A program made the position numbers and the translations under genes. From Rhodocyclaceae bacterium (lineage in GTDB: Bacteria; Pseudomonadota; Gammaproteobacteria; Burkholderiales; Ga0077523): a DNA stretch of 64,000 nt. Shown piece by piece: positions 1 through 9,912 of this stretch (position 1 is the first letter of the stretch; every line of letters begins with the position of its first letter). The notes under the pieces are model-generated. The model searched no databases. It worked only from the letters and a program-made list of their open reading frames with translations, and was not told the DNA's origin. The DNA lies in contig JADCHQ010000015.1 in assembly GCA_020248405.1 (NCBI GenBank), positions 168,101 to 232,100 of the forward strand, read 5' to 3'.

Positions 1-511
1 AGGGGCCTGGCAGCAGCGTGCCGAAGAGCGCCGGCAGGAACACGAACCAGGCCATCACACCGAAGGCATAGCGATGGGAAGCCGCCAGACCGCCCTCGAT
101 GGCCGCCTTGGCCACCTCGGCGGAGCTGAGCTCGGCGGCAGGCTGACCGCGCCAGGCGGCCAGCTGGCGGCGCGCCTCGTCGAGCTGGTCGGCGCGCAGC
201 GACTCGAGCACCTCCCCATAACCGCGGCTGAACCGCCGCAGACCCATGGTGAAGTGCAGCACCGCCACGCTCCACGCCAGCCCGAGCAGCGCGTGCGCCG
301 ACGACAACAGCAGGAACACCACTTCCCCGGCCACCACCAGCGGCACCACCGCCGCCAGCCAGCCAAACACGCCATGGCTGCGCTGGCCGGCGTTGCAGCC
401 GCGCGCCACCGCATCGGCCCATCGGTCGAGCAGCCGCCCCACCGGGCCCGCGGGGTTGGGGGCGAGCACCTGCTCCAAGAGCAAGGCGATGATGAGGGAG
501 AACAGGGCCAC
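1..511 (-). CDS. CobD/CbiB family membrane protein (5' part only)
   Basis: About 170 N-terminal residues are present; the 3' end lies outside the window. The protein opens with a hydrophobic segment (ALFSLIIALLLEQ), followed by a GVFGWLAAVVPLVVAGEVVF membrane stretch and the FTMGLRRFS motif, a pattern I know from the betaproteobacterial CobD/CbiB-family proteins. True CobD/CbiB makes adenosylcobinamide phosphate in the inner membrane, but this subfamily often sits away from cobalamin genes and its function is unsettled. The GTG at 509-511 is chosen because it opens the first hydrophobic segment; no strong ribosome site is visible, so the start is uncertain. It follows the RraA-like gene by about 38 bp and could be the last gene of the run. 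The B12-dependent NrdJ near 52.7 kb shows the cell uses cobalamin. Confidence 0.72.
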   Translation of the reverse strand, partial: MALFSLIIALLLEQVLAPNPAGPVGRLLDRWADAVARGCNAGQRSHGVFGWLAAVVPLVVAGEVVFLLLSSAHALLGLAWSVAVLHFTMGLRRFSRGYGEVLESLRADQLDEARRQLAAWRGQPAAELSSAEVAKAAIEGGLAASHRYAFGVMAWFVFLPALFGTLLPGP

Positions 512-549
512 GGGAGAGAGGCGGGAGCCGCGCGCGAGGGTTGTGCCCG

Positions 550-1239
550 TCAGTCCAGGTAGCGCAACGCGCCGCGCGCCGCCAGCTCGGCCTCGTTCCA
601 GAAGGCGAGCTTCTCGCCGCCCTTCACCCGCGCCTCGGCCTGCGCCTCCTTTTGCCGCACCACCTCCAGTTGCCGCGCCACCGCTTCGGCCTGGGCGAGG
701 GGCACCACCACCACGCCGTCGCGATCACCCACCACGATATCGCCCGGATTGACATGCACGCCGCCGCAGGTGACGCCGCAATTCACCTCTCCGGGTCCGT
801 GGGGAAAGCCGGCGTTGGGGCAATGGCCGCGGGCGAACATGGGCAAACCCGAGGCTAGCAGCCCGGGCACGTCGCGCACCAGGCCGTCGCACACCACACC
901 CTCCACGCCGATACGCTTGGCCCACAGCGCCCACAGGTCGCCCACGGTAGCGGCGGTGTCGTTACCCGCCGTGGCCACCACGATCACATCGCCCGGCTGC
1001 ACGTGGTCCAGCGCGGCCATGCACGCCAGGATGTCTATGGGAGCGCAGTAGGCCGTCACCGCCGGCCCGCAGATGCGCATGCCGGGGTCGAGGGGCTTGA
1101 TGGAATGGTGCAGGCTGCCCATGCCGTTGCGCGCATCGGTCACGAAGCCGGTGGGCGCGTGGCGAAACGCATCGAGCAACGCCGCCGGGGGCCTCGGGAT
1201 ATTCCGCCGGATGGTGAGGGCCACGGGACTTCCGATCAT
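550..1239 (-). CDS. RraA-like / HMG-aldolase family protein
   Basis: A 229-residue protein of the RraA-like superfamily, which includes 4-hydroxy-4-methyl-2-oxoglutarate/oxaloacetate aldolases and the RNase E inhibitor RraA. Visible hallmarks are GDVIVVATAGNDTAATVGDLW, the metal/substrate loop GVVCDGLVRDVPGL, and the late PGDIVVGDRDGVVVVP strand typical of the aldolase branch. The length and full motif set favour a class II pyruvate aldolase or a relative over the shorter regulatory RraA. The substrate cannot be told from sequence. It lies about 100 bp downstream of cbbO on the same strand, so it may be co-transcribed with the urease operon, but no functional link is evident. Confidence 0.82.
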   Translation of the reverse strand: MIGSPVALTIRRNIPRPPAALLDAFRHAPTGFVTDARNGMGSLHHSIKPLDPGMRICGPAVTAYCAPIDILACMAALDHVQPGDVIVVATAGNDTAATVGDLWALWAKRIGVEGVVCDGLVRDVPGLLASGLPMFARGHCPNAGFPHGPGEVNCGVTCGGVHVNPGDIVVGDRDGVVVVPLAQAEAVARQLEVVRQKEAQAEARVKGGEKLAFWNEAELAARGALRYLD

Positions 1240-1341
1240 CTTGCCGTCTCCTGGCGCGGCGGACCAGGCGCCCCCGCGGTGCCGTCAATCGTAGCGCAGT
1301 CGGAGACGCGCACCCGCCGCAGTGGTCGCAGGGCCGGCCGC

Positions 1342-3642
1342 TCAGCGGGTCAGGCGCAGGTACAGGCCGGGCAGTTTTTCCGGCAGCCGGTTCACGTGGT
1401 CCACCACCATGAAGTTGCGGCTCCCGAAGATGCGGCTCACGTAGGCATCGGCCTTGGGGTCGACGCTCATGCAGTAGGTAAGCACGCCCTGACGGCTCGC
1501 TTCCTCCACGGCCTTCTTGGCATCGAACATGAGGTACTGGCGGTCGTGCACGTCGACGTCGTGGGGCTCGCCATCGGTGATGAGCAGGATCAGGCGGCGC
1601 TCGGCGGCGCGCCCGCCCAGCCAGCGCGCGCCATGGCGGATGGCTGCGCCCATGCGGGTGGAGAGGCTGCCGCGCATGCCCGCCAAACGCGCCCGGGCGA
1701 GATCGTCTAAGGGGGCGCCGAAGTCCTTGAAGCGCAGGTAGTTCACTTCCTCGCGGCCGTTGGAGCAAAAGCCGTGCACGGCGAAGCTGTCGCCGATCTT
1801 CTCCATGGCCGTGGACAGCAGCACCGTGGCCTCGCGCGCGAGCGACAGCACGCTCGCGTTGCAGGCCTTCACCAGGTCGTTGGTGGATTCAGACAGGTCC
1901 AGCAGCACCAGCACCGCCAGGTCGCGGTCGCGGCGCTCCACGCGCACGTGCACGCGCGGGTCGGGCGTGCGCCCCTGGCGAAGGTCGCTCACGGCGCTCA
2001 CCAGGGCGTCCAGGTCGAAGCGGTCGCCGTCCATCTGCTTGCGCAGCTTCACCGGCCTGCGCACCAGGCTGCCGCGGATCAGGCGGTCCAGGCGCTCCAG
2101 CAGGTCGGCGTTGCGCAGCAGGATGTCCTCCACCACCGCCGCGTCGCCCACCGGGGCGTGCCGCTCCAGCACCGTGGCCCACTGCGGCCGCGACAGGCCG
2201 ATGAGGTAATCCCATTCCGGATGCTTCACCACCCGCACTGCGTCCACGGCCTCGCCCGCCTCGCCGCCGCCCGGGGCGTCCTCGCCCACCGGCTTCATGC
2301 CCGCGTCGGTGGCATCGTCGCGCTGCTCCTCCACGGTCTGGGCGTCCGGGTCGTCCACGGGATCGGGCTGGGCCAGCATCACCTCCTCGGCCAGGGCCGT
2401 GTCCTCGGGTTCGCCGTCGGGCTCCCACAGGAAGGCGTTGTCGTCGCGGTACAGCGGCTCAATCACCCATGTCTTGGCGTTGAACTGCAGGCGCATCTGG
2501 CCGATGTCGTTACCCAGCAGCGAGCCCAGCCGGCGAGGCATGCCCGTGTCGGCGAGGTCGCTGGCGGGATCGAAGAACAAGCGGCGCGCCTTCTGCACCC
2601 AGGGGCTGTCGTCCTGGAAGCCGGGGTCGAGCAGCGCGCGCGCCAGGCGCACGGCCAGTCCGGCGAAGGTGGCTGTGCCCTCCTCGGCTCGCGCCTCGTG
2701 GAATTGGAGCCACAGGCGGCGCAGGCCCGGCATCTGCCGGCAGGCCAGCAGTTCCACGCGGGCATCCTCGATCAAACCCACCAGCACCGTCTGGATGGGC
2801 CGCAGGCCGCCGCGCTTCATGGGCGTGCGCGGCGAGAAGGCCAGGTGCGCTGCCGCGTGCGCCACCGTGGCGCGGTACAGGTCGGCACCGCGCTCACCCG
2901 AGGCCGCCCGCCAGGCGTCGGGCAGGTGGACACCCACGTTGGAGAGGTAGGCGCGGCTCTGCTGCAGGGTGACGTGGAAGGGCCGCAGCTCCGTGCCTTC
3001 GTTCCACAGGGCGCGAAGGCCCAGCACCAAGCGCCGGCGCAGGTCGGAGAACTGCACCCCGCCCTCGGCGCGCAGGAAAAAGCGCGACTCGGGTGTGCGC
3101 AGGTCGAACCAGCCCTCCTGGGCGAACGGGTCGCGGGCATGGGCCTGAACACCCATAAGCGCCCAGGTGCGCAGGTCGCTCACCGAGAGGCTGGCCAGCA
3201 GCAGGTCCAGGTGGCCGAGCATGGGCTTCACGCCCTGCGGCGACTTCTCGGCCACGGTCTGCACGACCGCCAGGAACTCGGCGAAGCGACGCGGCTCGCG
3301 CAGGCGGCGCGCGGCCACCGGCGCGGCGGCGAACAGCGCCTCCATGGTGGCCTGGCTGGAATAGCCGTACACCGCCAGCGCGGTTTCCAAGAGGCCGTCC
3401 ATGGCCTCCGCGCCCAGCTCCCGGGCCACCCGCGGCGCCTCGCGCAGGAAGGTGACGATGGCCGCCCAGGTGACGCCGATGGATTCGAGGCTGCGCACGG
3501 CGCGCAGGTAGGACTCGCGCCCGCGGGCGCCGAGGCAGGCGCGCGCCTCCGGCCAGGCGGCGCGCACCAGCTCCAGCTGCTCGCGGCCCAGGCCGGCGAG
3601 CAGATCGCGGTAGTCGTCGAGGTCGGCGCCCCGGCCGTTCAT
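1342..3642 (-). CDS. cbbO: CbbO/NorD-type von Willebrand factor A protein
   Basis: A 766-residue protein with a C-terminal VWA domain. The MIDAS DxSxS appears as LLDLSESTND near residue 580, with the supporting LSTRMGAAIRHG and LITDGEPHD motifs downstream. The N-terminal two thirds are the long CbbO/NorD-specific region. Such proteins pair with a MoxR-type AAA+ ATPase (CbbQ or NorQ) as a metal-enzyme activase; CbbQO remodels inhibited Rubisco. The ATG at 3642 is preferred over a GTG 87 bp upstream, because the upstream residues are low-complexity Pro/Ala/Arg. The partner cbbQ lies just upstream. Unusually, the pair follows ureG-ureD rather than Rubisco or nitric-oxide-reductase genes. Confidence 0.88.
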   Translation of the reverse strand: MNGRGADLDDYRDLLAGLGREQLELVRAAWPEARACLGARGRESYLRAVRSLESIGVTWAAIVTFLREAPRVARELGAEAMDGLLETALAVYGYSSQATMEALFAAAPVAARRLREPRRFAEFLAVVQTVAEKSPQGVKPMLGHLDLLLASLSVSDLRTWALMGVQAHARDPFAQEGWFDLRTPESRFFLRAEGGVQFSDLRRRLVLGLRALWNEGTELRPFHVTLQQSRAYLSNVGVHLPDAWRAASGERGADLYRATVAHAAAHLAFSPRTPMKRGGLRPIQTVLVGLIEDARVELLACRQMPGLRRLWLQFHEARAEEGTATFAGLAVRLARALLDPGFQDDSPWVQKARRLFFDPASDLADTGMPRRLGSLLGNDIGQMRLQFNAKTWVIEPLYRDDNAFLWEPDGEPEDTALAEEVMLAQPDPVDDPDAQTVEEQRDDATDAGMKPVGEDAPGGGEAGEAVDAVRVVKHPEWDYLIGLSRPQWATVLERHAPVGDAAVVEDILLRNADLLERLDRLIRGSLVRRPVKLRKQMDGDRFDLDALVSAVSDLRQGRTPDPRVHVRVERRDRDLAVLVLLDLSESTNDLVKACNASVLSLAREATVLLSTAMEKIGDSFAVHGFCSNGREEVNYLRFKDFGAPLDDLARARLAGMRGSLSTRMGAAIRHGARWLGGRAAERRLILLITDGEPHDVDVHDRQYLMFDAKKAVEEASRQGVLTYCMSVDPKADAYVSRIFGSRNFMVVDHVNRLPEKLPGLYLRLTR

Positions 3643-3772
3643 CGGCGCCCCGCGAGCGGGCGCACCGGCGCCCGCGGGTTGCGCGTGCCCGGCGGCCTGG
3701 CGAGGCGCCTGCCGCCGCCGCGCAGGCACGAAGCAGGCACACCGGGCGCCCCGGCGCCAACCGCGGCGCGCA

Positions 3773-4603
3773 TCAGAAGAAGGTGGTCACCACCGACTCC
3801 AGGGCGTCGCGCATGTCGGGGTCGTCGGTGATGGGCTTGACCAGCGTCACCCGGCAGGCGGACACCGGGTCGATGCCGCGCGCGATGAGCCACCCGGCGT
3901 GGATGAGCATGCGGGTGGACACGCCCTCCTCCAGGCCATGGCCCTTGAGATTGCGCGTCTTCTCGCCCACCGACACCAGACGCCCGGCGATCTCGCCCGA
4001 TACGCCCGCCTCGTGGGCCACAATCTCGATCTCGGTGTCGCGCGCCGGGTAGTGGAAGTCGAGCGCGCCGAAGCGCTGCTTGGTGGACTGCTTGAGATCC
4101 TTGAGGATGCTCTGGTAGCCGGGGTTGTAGGAGATCACCAGCTGGAAGTCGGGGTGGGCATGGACGAGCTCGTTCTTCTTCTCTAGCGGCAGGCTGCGCC
4201 GGGCGTCGGTGAGCGGGTGGATCACCACCGCCGTGTCCTGGCGCGCCTCCACCACCTCGTCCAGGTAGCAGATGGCGCCATGGCGCGCGGCCAGGGTGAG
4301 CGGCCCGTCCTGCCAGCGCGTTCCCTGGGCATCGAGCAGGTAGCGCCCCACCAGGTCGGAGGCGGTCATGTCCTCGTTGCAGGCGAGGGTGACGAGCGGC
4401 TTGCCGAGCTTCCAGGCCATGTACTCCACGAAGCGCGTCTTGCCGCAGCCGGTGGGGCCCTTGAGCATCATGGGCATGCGCGCGGCGTAGGCGGCCTCGA
4501 ACAGGGGGATCTCGTCGGCCACGGGCCGGTAGTAGGGCTCGGCGGAGATGCGGTACTGGTCGATGACGCCGGGCGTCTCGTTGGGCAGGCTCAGGTTGCT
4601 CAT
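3773..4603 (-). CDS. cbbQ: CbbQ-type MoxR AAA+ ATPase
   Basis: A 276-residue AAA+ ATPase of the MoxR class. Walker A is GPTGCGKT at residues 49-56 and Walker B is [10 protein letters not shown] near 111-120. The signature runs [30 protein letters not shown] and [10 protein letters not shown] match the CbbQ/NirQ/NorQ family, and YYRPVADEI with [14 protein letters not shown] favour CbbQ. With the VWA protein CbbO it would form a hexameric activase. The ATG at 4603 is preferred to longer upstream extensions because the conserved N-terminus ([10 protein letters not shown]) starts shortly after it. It begins 29 bp after the ureD stop, so it is very probably part of the urease operon. No Rubisco or nor genes lie in the window, so its client here is open. 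Confidence 0.9.
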   Translation of the reverse strand: MSNLSLPNETPGVIDQYRISAEPYYRPVADEIPLFEAAYAARMPMMLKGPTGCGKTRFVEYMAWKLGKPLVTLACNEDMTASDLVGRYLLDAQGTRWQDGPLTLAARHGAICYLDEVVEARQDTAVVIHPLTDARRSLPLEKKNELVHAHPDFQLVISYNPGYQSILKDLKQSTKQRFGALDFHYPARDTEIEIVAHEAGVSGEIAGRLVSVGEKTRNLKGHGLEEGVSTRMLIHAGWLIARGIDPVSACRVTLVKPITDDPDMRDALESVVTTFF

Positions 4604-4632
4604 GCAGGGCTCCAGGGAAATCGGTGCGGCGC

Positions 4633-5499
4633 TCACTTGCGCCGCGGCCCAGGCGGGGCACCGGTGGCGAGAACGCGCACGGCGACGAAGGCGGCGTGCA
4701 GCACCGCGCGCAGCGCGATGGCGTCGCGCGCCAGCACCCGCAGCCAGGCGCCGGCGCCGTTGGGCAGCAGCGAGGCCCCCGCCCAGGCGTCGGGGCTCGC
4801 CTCGAGACTGCTGCGCAGCGCCTCCAGCGCGCGGGCAGGATCGGCGCGATGCACGGCCAGCAGCGTGCCCTGCAAGGGGAAAGGCCCGTGCACGCCAGGC
4901 TGGCCCGACAGCACCGACTCGCCGGTGACGCGGAAGCGGTCGAGGACCAGCAGTTCTCCACCCTCGTCCTCCACGCGAGTCTCGGCGCGCAGCCAGTGGA
5001 AGGGCGCGCGGGCGCCAGCGGGGTCGTGCAGGAGGAAACCCTCGGAGGCGAGCACGGTGGCATCGGCCGCAGCGCGGATGGTGAGGCGCGTGTCCAGGCG
5101 CGCCGTGGGAAACAGGATCAGAGGGTCGGGCAGCCACTCCAGCAGCGCTCCCGGCGCGGCGTGCAGCACCATCTCCTGGTGTGCTTCTCCCTCGGGCATG
5201 GCGTGCACGATGGTGGAGGCGCCGGTGGTGAGGTGCGCCTGGGCGCCGGCGCCGGCGCTCGCGGCCAGGCCGAGGCGCTCGTGCTGGAACAGCCCGCCCG
5301 CGCAGGACTGCACGTACACGGTGGCAAAGCCGGCCGGATCGCCGGCGGCGTGAAGCACCCTTCCCACGTGGAAGGGGTAGGCCGCGTGCTGGCGGCGCAG
5401 GAACGTGGTGCCGTCCCCGCCCCGGGCGAACGCCAGGTTCACCTGCCGAGGCAGACGGGTGAGAGGCGCACCCTCGGCATCGAGCCTATCGGCCGTCAA
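4633..5499 (-). CDS. ureD: Urease accessory protein UreD (UreH)
   Basis: A 288-residue urease chaperone that binds apo-urease and helps UreF and UreG deliver nickel. Recognisable elements are [17 protein letters not shown], the [14 protein letters not shown] stretch, [15 protein letters not shown] and [14 protein letters not shown], all typical of UreD. There is no ATG near the conserved N-terminus. A TTG at 5497-5499 is chosen because a good ribosome site (GGAGG, about 6 nt spacing) precedes it and the resulting protein has family length. This start overlaps the end of ureG by 14 bp, suggesting translational coupling. It is the last dedicated urease gene before cbbQ. Confidence 0.9.
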   Translation of the reverse strand: MTADRLDAEGAPLTRLPRQVNLAFARGGDGTTFLRRQHAAYPFHVGRVLHAAGDPAGFATVYVQSCAGGLFQHERLGLAASAGAGAQAHLTTGASTIVHAMPEGEAHQEMVLHAAPGALLEWLPDPLILFPTARLDTRLTIRAAADATVLASEGFLLHDPAGARAPFHWLRAETRVEDEGGELLVLDRFRVTGESVLSGQPGVHGPFPLQGTLLAVHRADPARALEALRSSLEASPDAWAGASLLPNGAGAWLRVLARDAIALRAVLHAAFVAVRVLATGAPPGPRRK

Positions 5500-6148
5500 A
5501 GAGCACCTCCCGCGCGATGGTCTCCACCACCGCGTCCACGCCCTCGCCCGTGGCGCAGTTGGTGAGCAGGACGGGGCGGCCGCCCCGCACCTCGTCGGCC
5601 TCGCGCCGCATGCGCGGCAGGTCGGTGCGGGTGTAGGGCGCAAGGTCGGTCTTGTTGATCACCAGCAGGTCGCAGGACAGCACGCCCAGGCCGCGCTTGC
5701 GCGGGATGTCGTCGCCGCCGGCCACGTCGATGACGAACAGCCAGTAGTCCACCAGGTCGAGAGAAAAGGACGAGGCGAGGTTGTCCCCGCCGGACTCGAT
5801 GAGGATCAGCTCGAGCCCGGGGAAGCGGCGGTCCAGTTCGTCCGCCGATTGCATGTTGAGCGTGGGATCCTCGCGGATGGCGGAGTGGGGGCAGGCGCCG
5901 GTCTCCACCGCCAGCACGCGCTCGGGGGCGATGAGGCCGCTGCGGCGCACCCGCTCGGCATCCTCCTTAGTGGCGATGTCGTTGGTGATGACCGCGATAT
6001 CCGTGCCCCGCGCCAGGAAACGCGGAATCAGCTGCTCCAGCAGCGCGGTCTTGCCCGAGCCCACCGGACCGCCTATCCCCACGCGGGCGGCAGTCCTGGG
6101 GCGGTTGCCCTGCACGGCCGGCCCTAGGCCGGCGGCGATGTCGTTCAT
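5486..6148 (-). CDS. ureG: Urease accessory GTPase UreG
   Basis: A 220-residue SIMIBI-class GTPase that powers nickel insertion into urease. The P-loop GPVGSGKT is at residues 27-34, the nickel-binding Cys-Pro-His is at 86-88 inside [13 protein letters not shown], and [11 protein letters not shown] and [10 protein letters not shown] supply the remaining switch and guanine-specificity motifs. Length and motif order are those of canonical UreG. It lies between ureC and ureD on the same strand, 24 bp after ureC, and overlaps the proposed ureD start. As the second urease cluster has no accessory genes, this UreG probably matures both enzymes. Confidence 0.97.
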   Translation of the reverse strand: MNDIAAGLGPAVQGNRPRTAARVGIGGPVGSGKTALLEQLIPRFLARGTDIAVITNDIATKEDAERVRRSGLIAPERVLAVETGACPHSAIREDPTLNMQSADELDRRFPGLELILIESGGDNLASSFSLDLVDYWLFVIDVAGGDDIPRKRGLGVLSCDLLVINKTDLAPYTRTDLPRMRREADEVRGGRPVLLTNCATGEGVDAVVETIAREVLFDGR

Positions 6149-6172
6149 GGGTAAGCCTCCGCTTCGGATCGC

Positions 6173-7885
6173 TCAGCGCAGCATATACCGCTGGGCCAGC
6201 GGCACCACGCTCGCCGGCTCGCAGCCAATCACCTTGCCGTCGATCATGACCTGGAAGGTCTGGGGATCGACGCTGATGTTGGGGCAGACGTCGTTGTGCA
6301 GCATGTGGGACTTGTTGAGCTTGCGCGTGCCGCGCACCGGGAGAATCTGTTTCTTCAGGCCCAGCCGGCCGGCGATGTCCGCCTCGATGGCGAGCTGGTT
6401 GACGAAGCAAGCCGACAGCGGCTTCTTCGCCTCGCCGAACGCCCCCCATTGCGGGCGCATCAGTAGCGGCTCGCAGGTCATGAGCGAGGCCGCGGAGTCG
6501 CCCATGGCGGCCCAGGCGATGAAGCCGCCCTTGACCACGAGCTCAGGCTTGATGCCGAAGAACGCGGGCCGCCACAACACGATGTCGGCCATCTTGCCCT
6601 TCTCCAGCGACCCCACGTGCTGGTCGATGCCGAAGGTGCGGGCGGCGTTGATGGTGTACTTGGCGATGTAGCGCTTGATGCGCTCGTTGTCGCCGATGCG
6701 GGTGGTCTCGGTGGACAGGCGGCCGAACTGGTCCTTCATTTTGGAGGCCAGCTGCCAGGTGCGGCAGATGACCTCGTTGATGCGGCCCATGCCCTGGCTG
6801 TCCGAGCCCAGTCCGGAGATGGCGCCCATGTCGTGCAGCACGTCCTCGGCGGCGATGGTCTGGGCGCGGATGCGGCTCTCGGCAAAGGCCACGTCCTCCG
6901 GCACCGCCGGGTTGAGGTGGTGGCACACCATGATCATGTCGAGGTGCTCGTCGAACGTGTTCACGGTGTAGGGATTGGTGGGGTTGGTGGACGAGGGCAG
7001 CACGTTCATCTGCCCCACGCAGCTGATCATATCCGGCGCGTGGCCGCCGCCGGCCCCCTCCACATGGTACATGTGGATGGTCCGGCCCTTGACGGCGGCC
7101 ATGGTGTCTTCCAGGAAGCCCGACTCGTTGAGGGTATCGGTATGTAGCTGCACCTGGAAATCCAGCTCGTCCGCCACCGACAGGGCGGTGTCGATCACCG
7201 CGGGCATCGCCCCCCAGTCCTCGTGGATCTTCACGCCCACGCAACCGCCGGCGATCTGATCGTAGATGGAACGCGGCTTGGAGGTGTTACCCCGACCGAG
7301 GAAGCCGAAGTTCATGGGCCACTGCTCGGCCGCCTGCAGCATCTTGCCCACGTTCCAGGCGCCGCCGCAGTCGATGCCAACGGTGATGGGCCCGAGGGAG
7401 CCGCCCAGCATGGTGGTCAGCCCGGAGGAGATGGCGTGCTCCACCAGCTGGGCGGAGTCGAAGTGCACGTGCAGATCGATGCCGCCGGTCGTGGCGATGA
7501 GCCCTTCGCCGTCGCGCACCGTGGTGGCGGCGCCGCAGATCATTTCCGGGTGGACGCCGTCCATGGTGGCCGGATTGCCGGCCTTGCCGATGCCCACGAT
7601 CCTGCCGTCCTTGATGCCGATGTCGCCCTTGACGATGCCGAGGACGGGATCGATGACCACCACGTTGGAGATGAGCATGTCGAGCGAGCCGGCGGCGCTG
7701 TCGTAGCCGGGCACGAGGCCGAGGCCATCGCGCAGCGTCTTGCCGCCGCCGTGGAGGCACTCGTCACCGGGCACGGAGAAATCGTGCTCGATCTCGGCGA
7801 TCAGCGAGGTGTCGCCCAGCCGAACGCCGTCGCCCTTGGTGGGCCCATAAAGCTGCGCGTATTCCTTCCTGGAAATCCTGGCCAT
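6173..7885 (-). CDS. ureC: Urease alpha (catalytic) subunit, first urease
   Basis: A 570-residue catalytic subunit hydrolysing urea to ammonia and carbamate in the cytoplasm. Nickel ligands and catalytic residues are in place: His139 and His141 (DLHVHFD), the Lys219 to be carbamylated (GVKIHEDWG), His248 (QLHTDTLNE), His274 ([13 protein letters not shown]), the mobile-flap Cys321 (MVCHHLNP) and Asp362 (GSDSQGMG). It differs clearly from the second UreC in this window (for example LHVHFDSAQ versus THIHFICPQ), so the two are not a recent duplication. It is directly preceded by the fused ureAB gene, 1 bp away, and followed by ureG. Confidence 0.97.
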   Translation of the reverse strand: MARISRKEYAQLYGPTKGDGVRLGDTSLIAEIEHDFSVPGDECLHGGGKTLRDGLGLVPGYDSAAGSLDMLISNVVVIDPVLGIVKGDIGIKDGRIVGIGKAGNPATMDGVHPEMICGAATTVRDGEGLIATTGGIDLHVHFDSAQLVEHAISSGLTTMLGGSLGPITVGIDCGGAWNVGKMLQAAEQWPMNFGFLGRGNTSKPRSIYDQIAGGCVGVKIHEDWGAMPAVIDTALSVADELDFQVQLHTDTLNESGFLEDTMAAVKGRTIHMYHVEGAGGGHAPDMISCVGQMNVLPSSTNPTNPYTVNTFDEHLDMIMVCHHLNPAVPEDVAFAESRIRAQTIAAEDVLHDMGAISGLGSDSQGMGRINEVICRTWQLASKMKDQFGRLSTETTRIGDNERIKRYIAKYTINAARTFGIDQHVGSLEKGKMADIVLWRPAFFGIKPELVVKGGFIAWAAMGDSAASLMTCEPLLMRPQWGAFGEAKKPLSACFVNQLAIEADIAGRLGLKKQILPVRGTRKLNKSHMLHNDVCPNISVDPQTFQVMIDGKVIGCEPASVVPLAQRYMLR

Positions 7886-7886
7886 C

Positions 7887-8582
7887 TCAAGCCCCCTTGT
7901 AGCCGCGGCTGCGCGCGAGCTGCAGCGACTGTTCCTTGACGATGTCGCTCCGGGTGGAGCCGTTGGTCAGGCTGTTGAGGCCGTGAATCTCGCCGGTGCC
8001 GCCGAACAGCACCAGCGTGACCTCTTTCTCCTCCCCGGGCTCGAAACGCACGGCGGTGCCGGCGGGAATGTCCAGGTGCATGCCGAAGGCCTGGGCACGA
8101 TCGAACTCGAGCGCCCGGTTGGCTTCGAAGAAGTGGTAGTGGCTTCCGATCTGGATGGGCCGGTCGCCGGTGTTGCGCGCCCGCAGCGTGGCCTTGCGGC
8201 GCCCGGCGTTGATCTCGATGTCTCCCTCGGCGGGGATGATCTCCCCGGGCACCGGCACTGCCTCCAGGGGCTTGCGCCCGGGGCGAATGGGATCGTGCAC
8301 GGTCACGAGTTTCGTGCCGTCTGGAAAGGTGCCCTCGACCTGCAGGATCGGCATCATCCCGGCCACGCCCGGCATGACATCGTCGGTGGTGAGCAAGGTC
8401 GAACCGAAGGCGATGAGTTCCGCGACCGACCTGCCCTCGCGCGCGCCCTCGAGGATCTCGTCGGCGATGATGGCCGTGGCCTCGGGGTGGTTGAGTTTCA
8501 GGCCCTTGGCCCGGCGCTTTCGCGCCAGCTCCGCCGCGGTGTAGATGGTGAGCCGTTCGAGCTCGGTGGGTGTCAGCAGCAT
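7887..8582 (-). CDS. ureAB: Fused urease gamma-beta subunit
   Basis: A 231-residue single-chain fusion. Residues 1 to about 100 are a urease gamma subunit ([35 protein letters not shown]). After a short linker rich in proline and arginine, residues from about 112 onward are a beta subunit ([47 protein letters not shown]). Such gamma-beta fusions are known from Helicobacter and some proteobacteria, whereas most bacteria keep them separate, as the second urease here does. The C-terminal tail beyond the beta core is longer than in free UreB, as in other fusions. It abuts ureC and follows ureF by 110 bp. Confidence 0.95.
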   Translation of the reverse strand: MLLTPTELERLTIYTAAELARKRRAKGLKLNHPEATAIIADEILEGAREGRSVAELIAFGSTLLTTDDVMPGVAGMMPILQVEGTFPDGTKLVTVHDPIRPGRKPLEAVPVPGEIIPAEGDIEINAGRRKATLRARNTGDRPIQIGSHYHFFEANRALEFDRAQAFGMHLDIPAGTAVRFEPGEEKEVTLVLFGGTGEIHGLNSLTNGSTRSDIVKEQSLQLARSRGYKGA

Positions 8583-8692
8583 CGTTTTGTCTCCCTGTGT
8601 CGTCCTTGTTCCGGCCCCGCGCCGCCCCGGGCATCGACCCGCCGCCGGGCGCCCGCGCTGCCGCCCCGGGGCACCGAGAGCGCGCGCGGGCC

Positions 8693-9370
8693 TCAGCTGG
8701 CGAACAACCGCCCCGAGCCCGTCTCGTGCCGCATCATGGCGATCTCGGCCATGGGTGCGCTGCTGGCAATCTCCTCTACCGGCGGCGCGGGCCGCGCCGC
8801 CAGCGCCGCGATCTGGGCACGCCGCCCCAGCAGCACGCGCTGGGCATCCACATGGCCCAACACGCCCAGGCGCAACGCGGCGCTCACCAGGCCGGTGACA
8901 AGCTGGTGTGCCGACAGCGCCACGACTGCCTCGCGCCCGAGGCCGAAGGCGCGGCCAGCCCAGCCCTGCACCACCGCCAGGTTTCCCGGCGCCTCGCCGG
9001 CGGCCACCGCCTCGCGATACAGCGCTGCCTGCGGCGTGCGCAGTTCCTCGTGAACCTTCAGCAGGGCAGCGCCCAGGCGCCGGGCGCCCTCGCGGGCCTC
9101 GCGGGCGAGCGTGGCGGCATCCACCAGCCGGTCGATGGCGTAAACACTCTCCAGGTGATCGCCCGCCTCCCAGGCGGCCAGCAAGGCGGGCCGGTCGAAA
9201 TGGGCCCAGCGGTGTTCGAGCTGCCCGGCCACGAATGCCTCCAGCCCGGCGCGATCCAGCAGGCGCTCGTTGCGTAGCGTCTCCAGGCCCCAGGAGAAAG
9301 CGTTGGCGCCGCTGGGGAAGAAGCTGTCGCCGAGCTGGAGCGCGGCGAGGGTGGCATCGAGCTCAGCCAT
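8693..9370 (-). CDS. ureF: Urease accessory protein UreF
   Basis: A 225-residue all-helical urease accessory protein that forms the UreD-UreF-UreG maturation complex. Family motifs are [20 protein letters not shown] near the N-terminus and the C-terminal [12 protein letters not shown] tail needed for UreG contact. The ATG at 9370 gives the canonical N-terminus; the upstream open frame overlaps ureE and is not expected to be translated. It overlaps the 3' end of ureE by 8 bp, indicating coupling, and lies upstream of ureAB. Confidence 0.95.
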   Translation of the reverse strand: MAELDATLAALQLGDSFFPSGANAFSWGLETLRNERLLDRAGLEAFVAGQLEHRWAHFDRPALLAAWEAGDHLESVYAIDRLVDAATLAREAREGARRLGAALLKVHEELRTPQAALYREAVAAGEAPGNLAVVQGWAGRAFGLGREAVVALSAHQLVTGLVSAALRLGVLGHVDAQRVLLGRRAQIAALAARPAPPVEEIASSAPMAEIAMMRHETGSGRLFAS

Positions 9371-9812
9371 GCCCCGCCACCCGCACCCGCCCATCACCCG
9401 TGAGCGCGGCGATGCGGACGAGATAGTCTTCGGCAGGGCCTTCCATGGACACGTGCAGCATGGTTCCCGCGAAGCGCACCTTCCAGTGCATGTTGCCGCA
9501 GAAATAGCCCAGTTCGATGGCAGCAGCGGTGTCGCGCGGCTCCAGAGCGAGCCACTGGGGCTCCTCGAGGCGCACCACCACGGCGCCTTGGTCATCCAGG
9601 CGCAGCACCGACCCGTTGGCGAGGCGTTCGCTGCGCTCGAGCAAGATGGCCGCTTCGGTGCCGCGGTCGGTGAATACGTGCAGGCGCCGGCGCGCGGTGT
9701 CGGCGCGGTTGAGGGTGACGTATTCCACCACGCCGCGGTGCGACAGCGCATGGAGCCGCTCTGCAGTGGCCGGATCCGAGGCGGAACCGACGATGGATGT
9801 GAGGCGAAGCAT
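9363..9812 (-). CDS. ureE: Urease accessory nickel carrier UreE
   Basis: A 149-residue nickel metallochaperone. The N-terminal beta domain (MLRLTSIVG) is followed by the Hsp40-like metal-binding domain containing ELGYFCGNMHWKV, where GNxHW carries the interface histidine. No C-terminal poly-histidine tail is present, so it is of the short, low-capacity UreE type. The ATG at 9812 matches the usual N-terminus; a TTG 12 bp upstream is possible, and neither has a strong ribosome site. It is the first ure gene after amiE (100 bp) and overlaps ureF. Confidence 0.9.
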   Translation of the reverse strand: MLRLTSIVGSASDPATAERLHALSHRGVVEYVTLNRADTARRRLHVFTDRGTEAAILLERSERLANGSVLRLDDQGAVVVRLEEPQWLALEPRDTAAAIELGYFCGNMHWKVRFAGTMLHVSMEGPAEDYLVRIAALTGDGRVRVAGHG

Positions 9813-9912
9813 GGGACGGTGCAAGGGTGCGAAGGCGAGCCCGATGATAGATCCCGGGCCCCGTGGCCTCGCAACAGCGGCGGCCGCTCGAGCGGCCGCC
9901 GCGCTGCAACGG

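Noticed and set aside
3773..4603. NorQ/NirQ of nitric oxide reductase
   Set aside because: Same superfamily, but the N-terminal [10 protein letters not shown] and [14 protein letters not shown] segments fit CbbQ better and no nor genes are nearby; not fully excluded.
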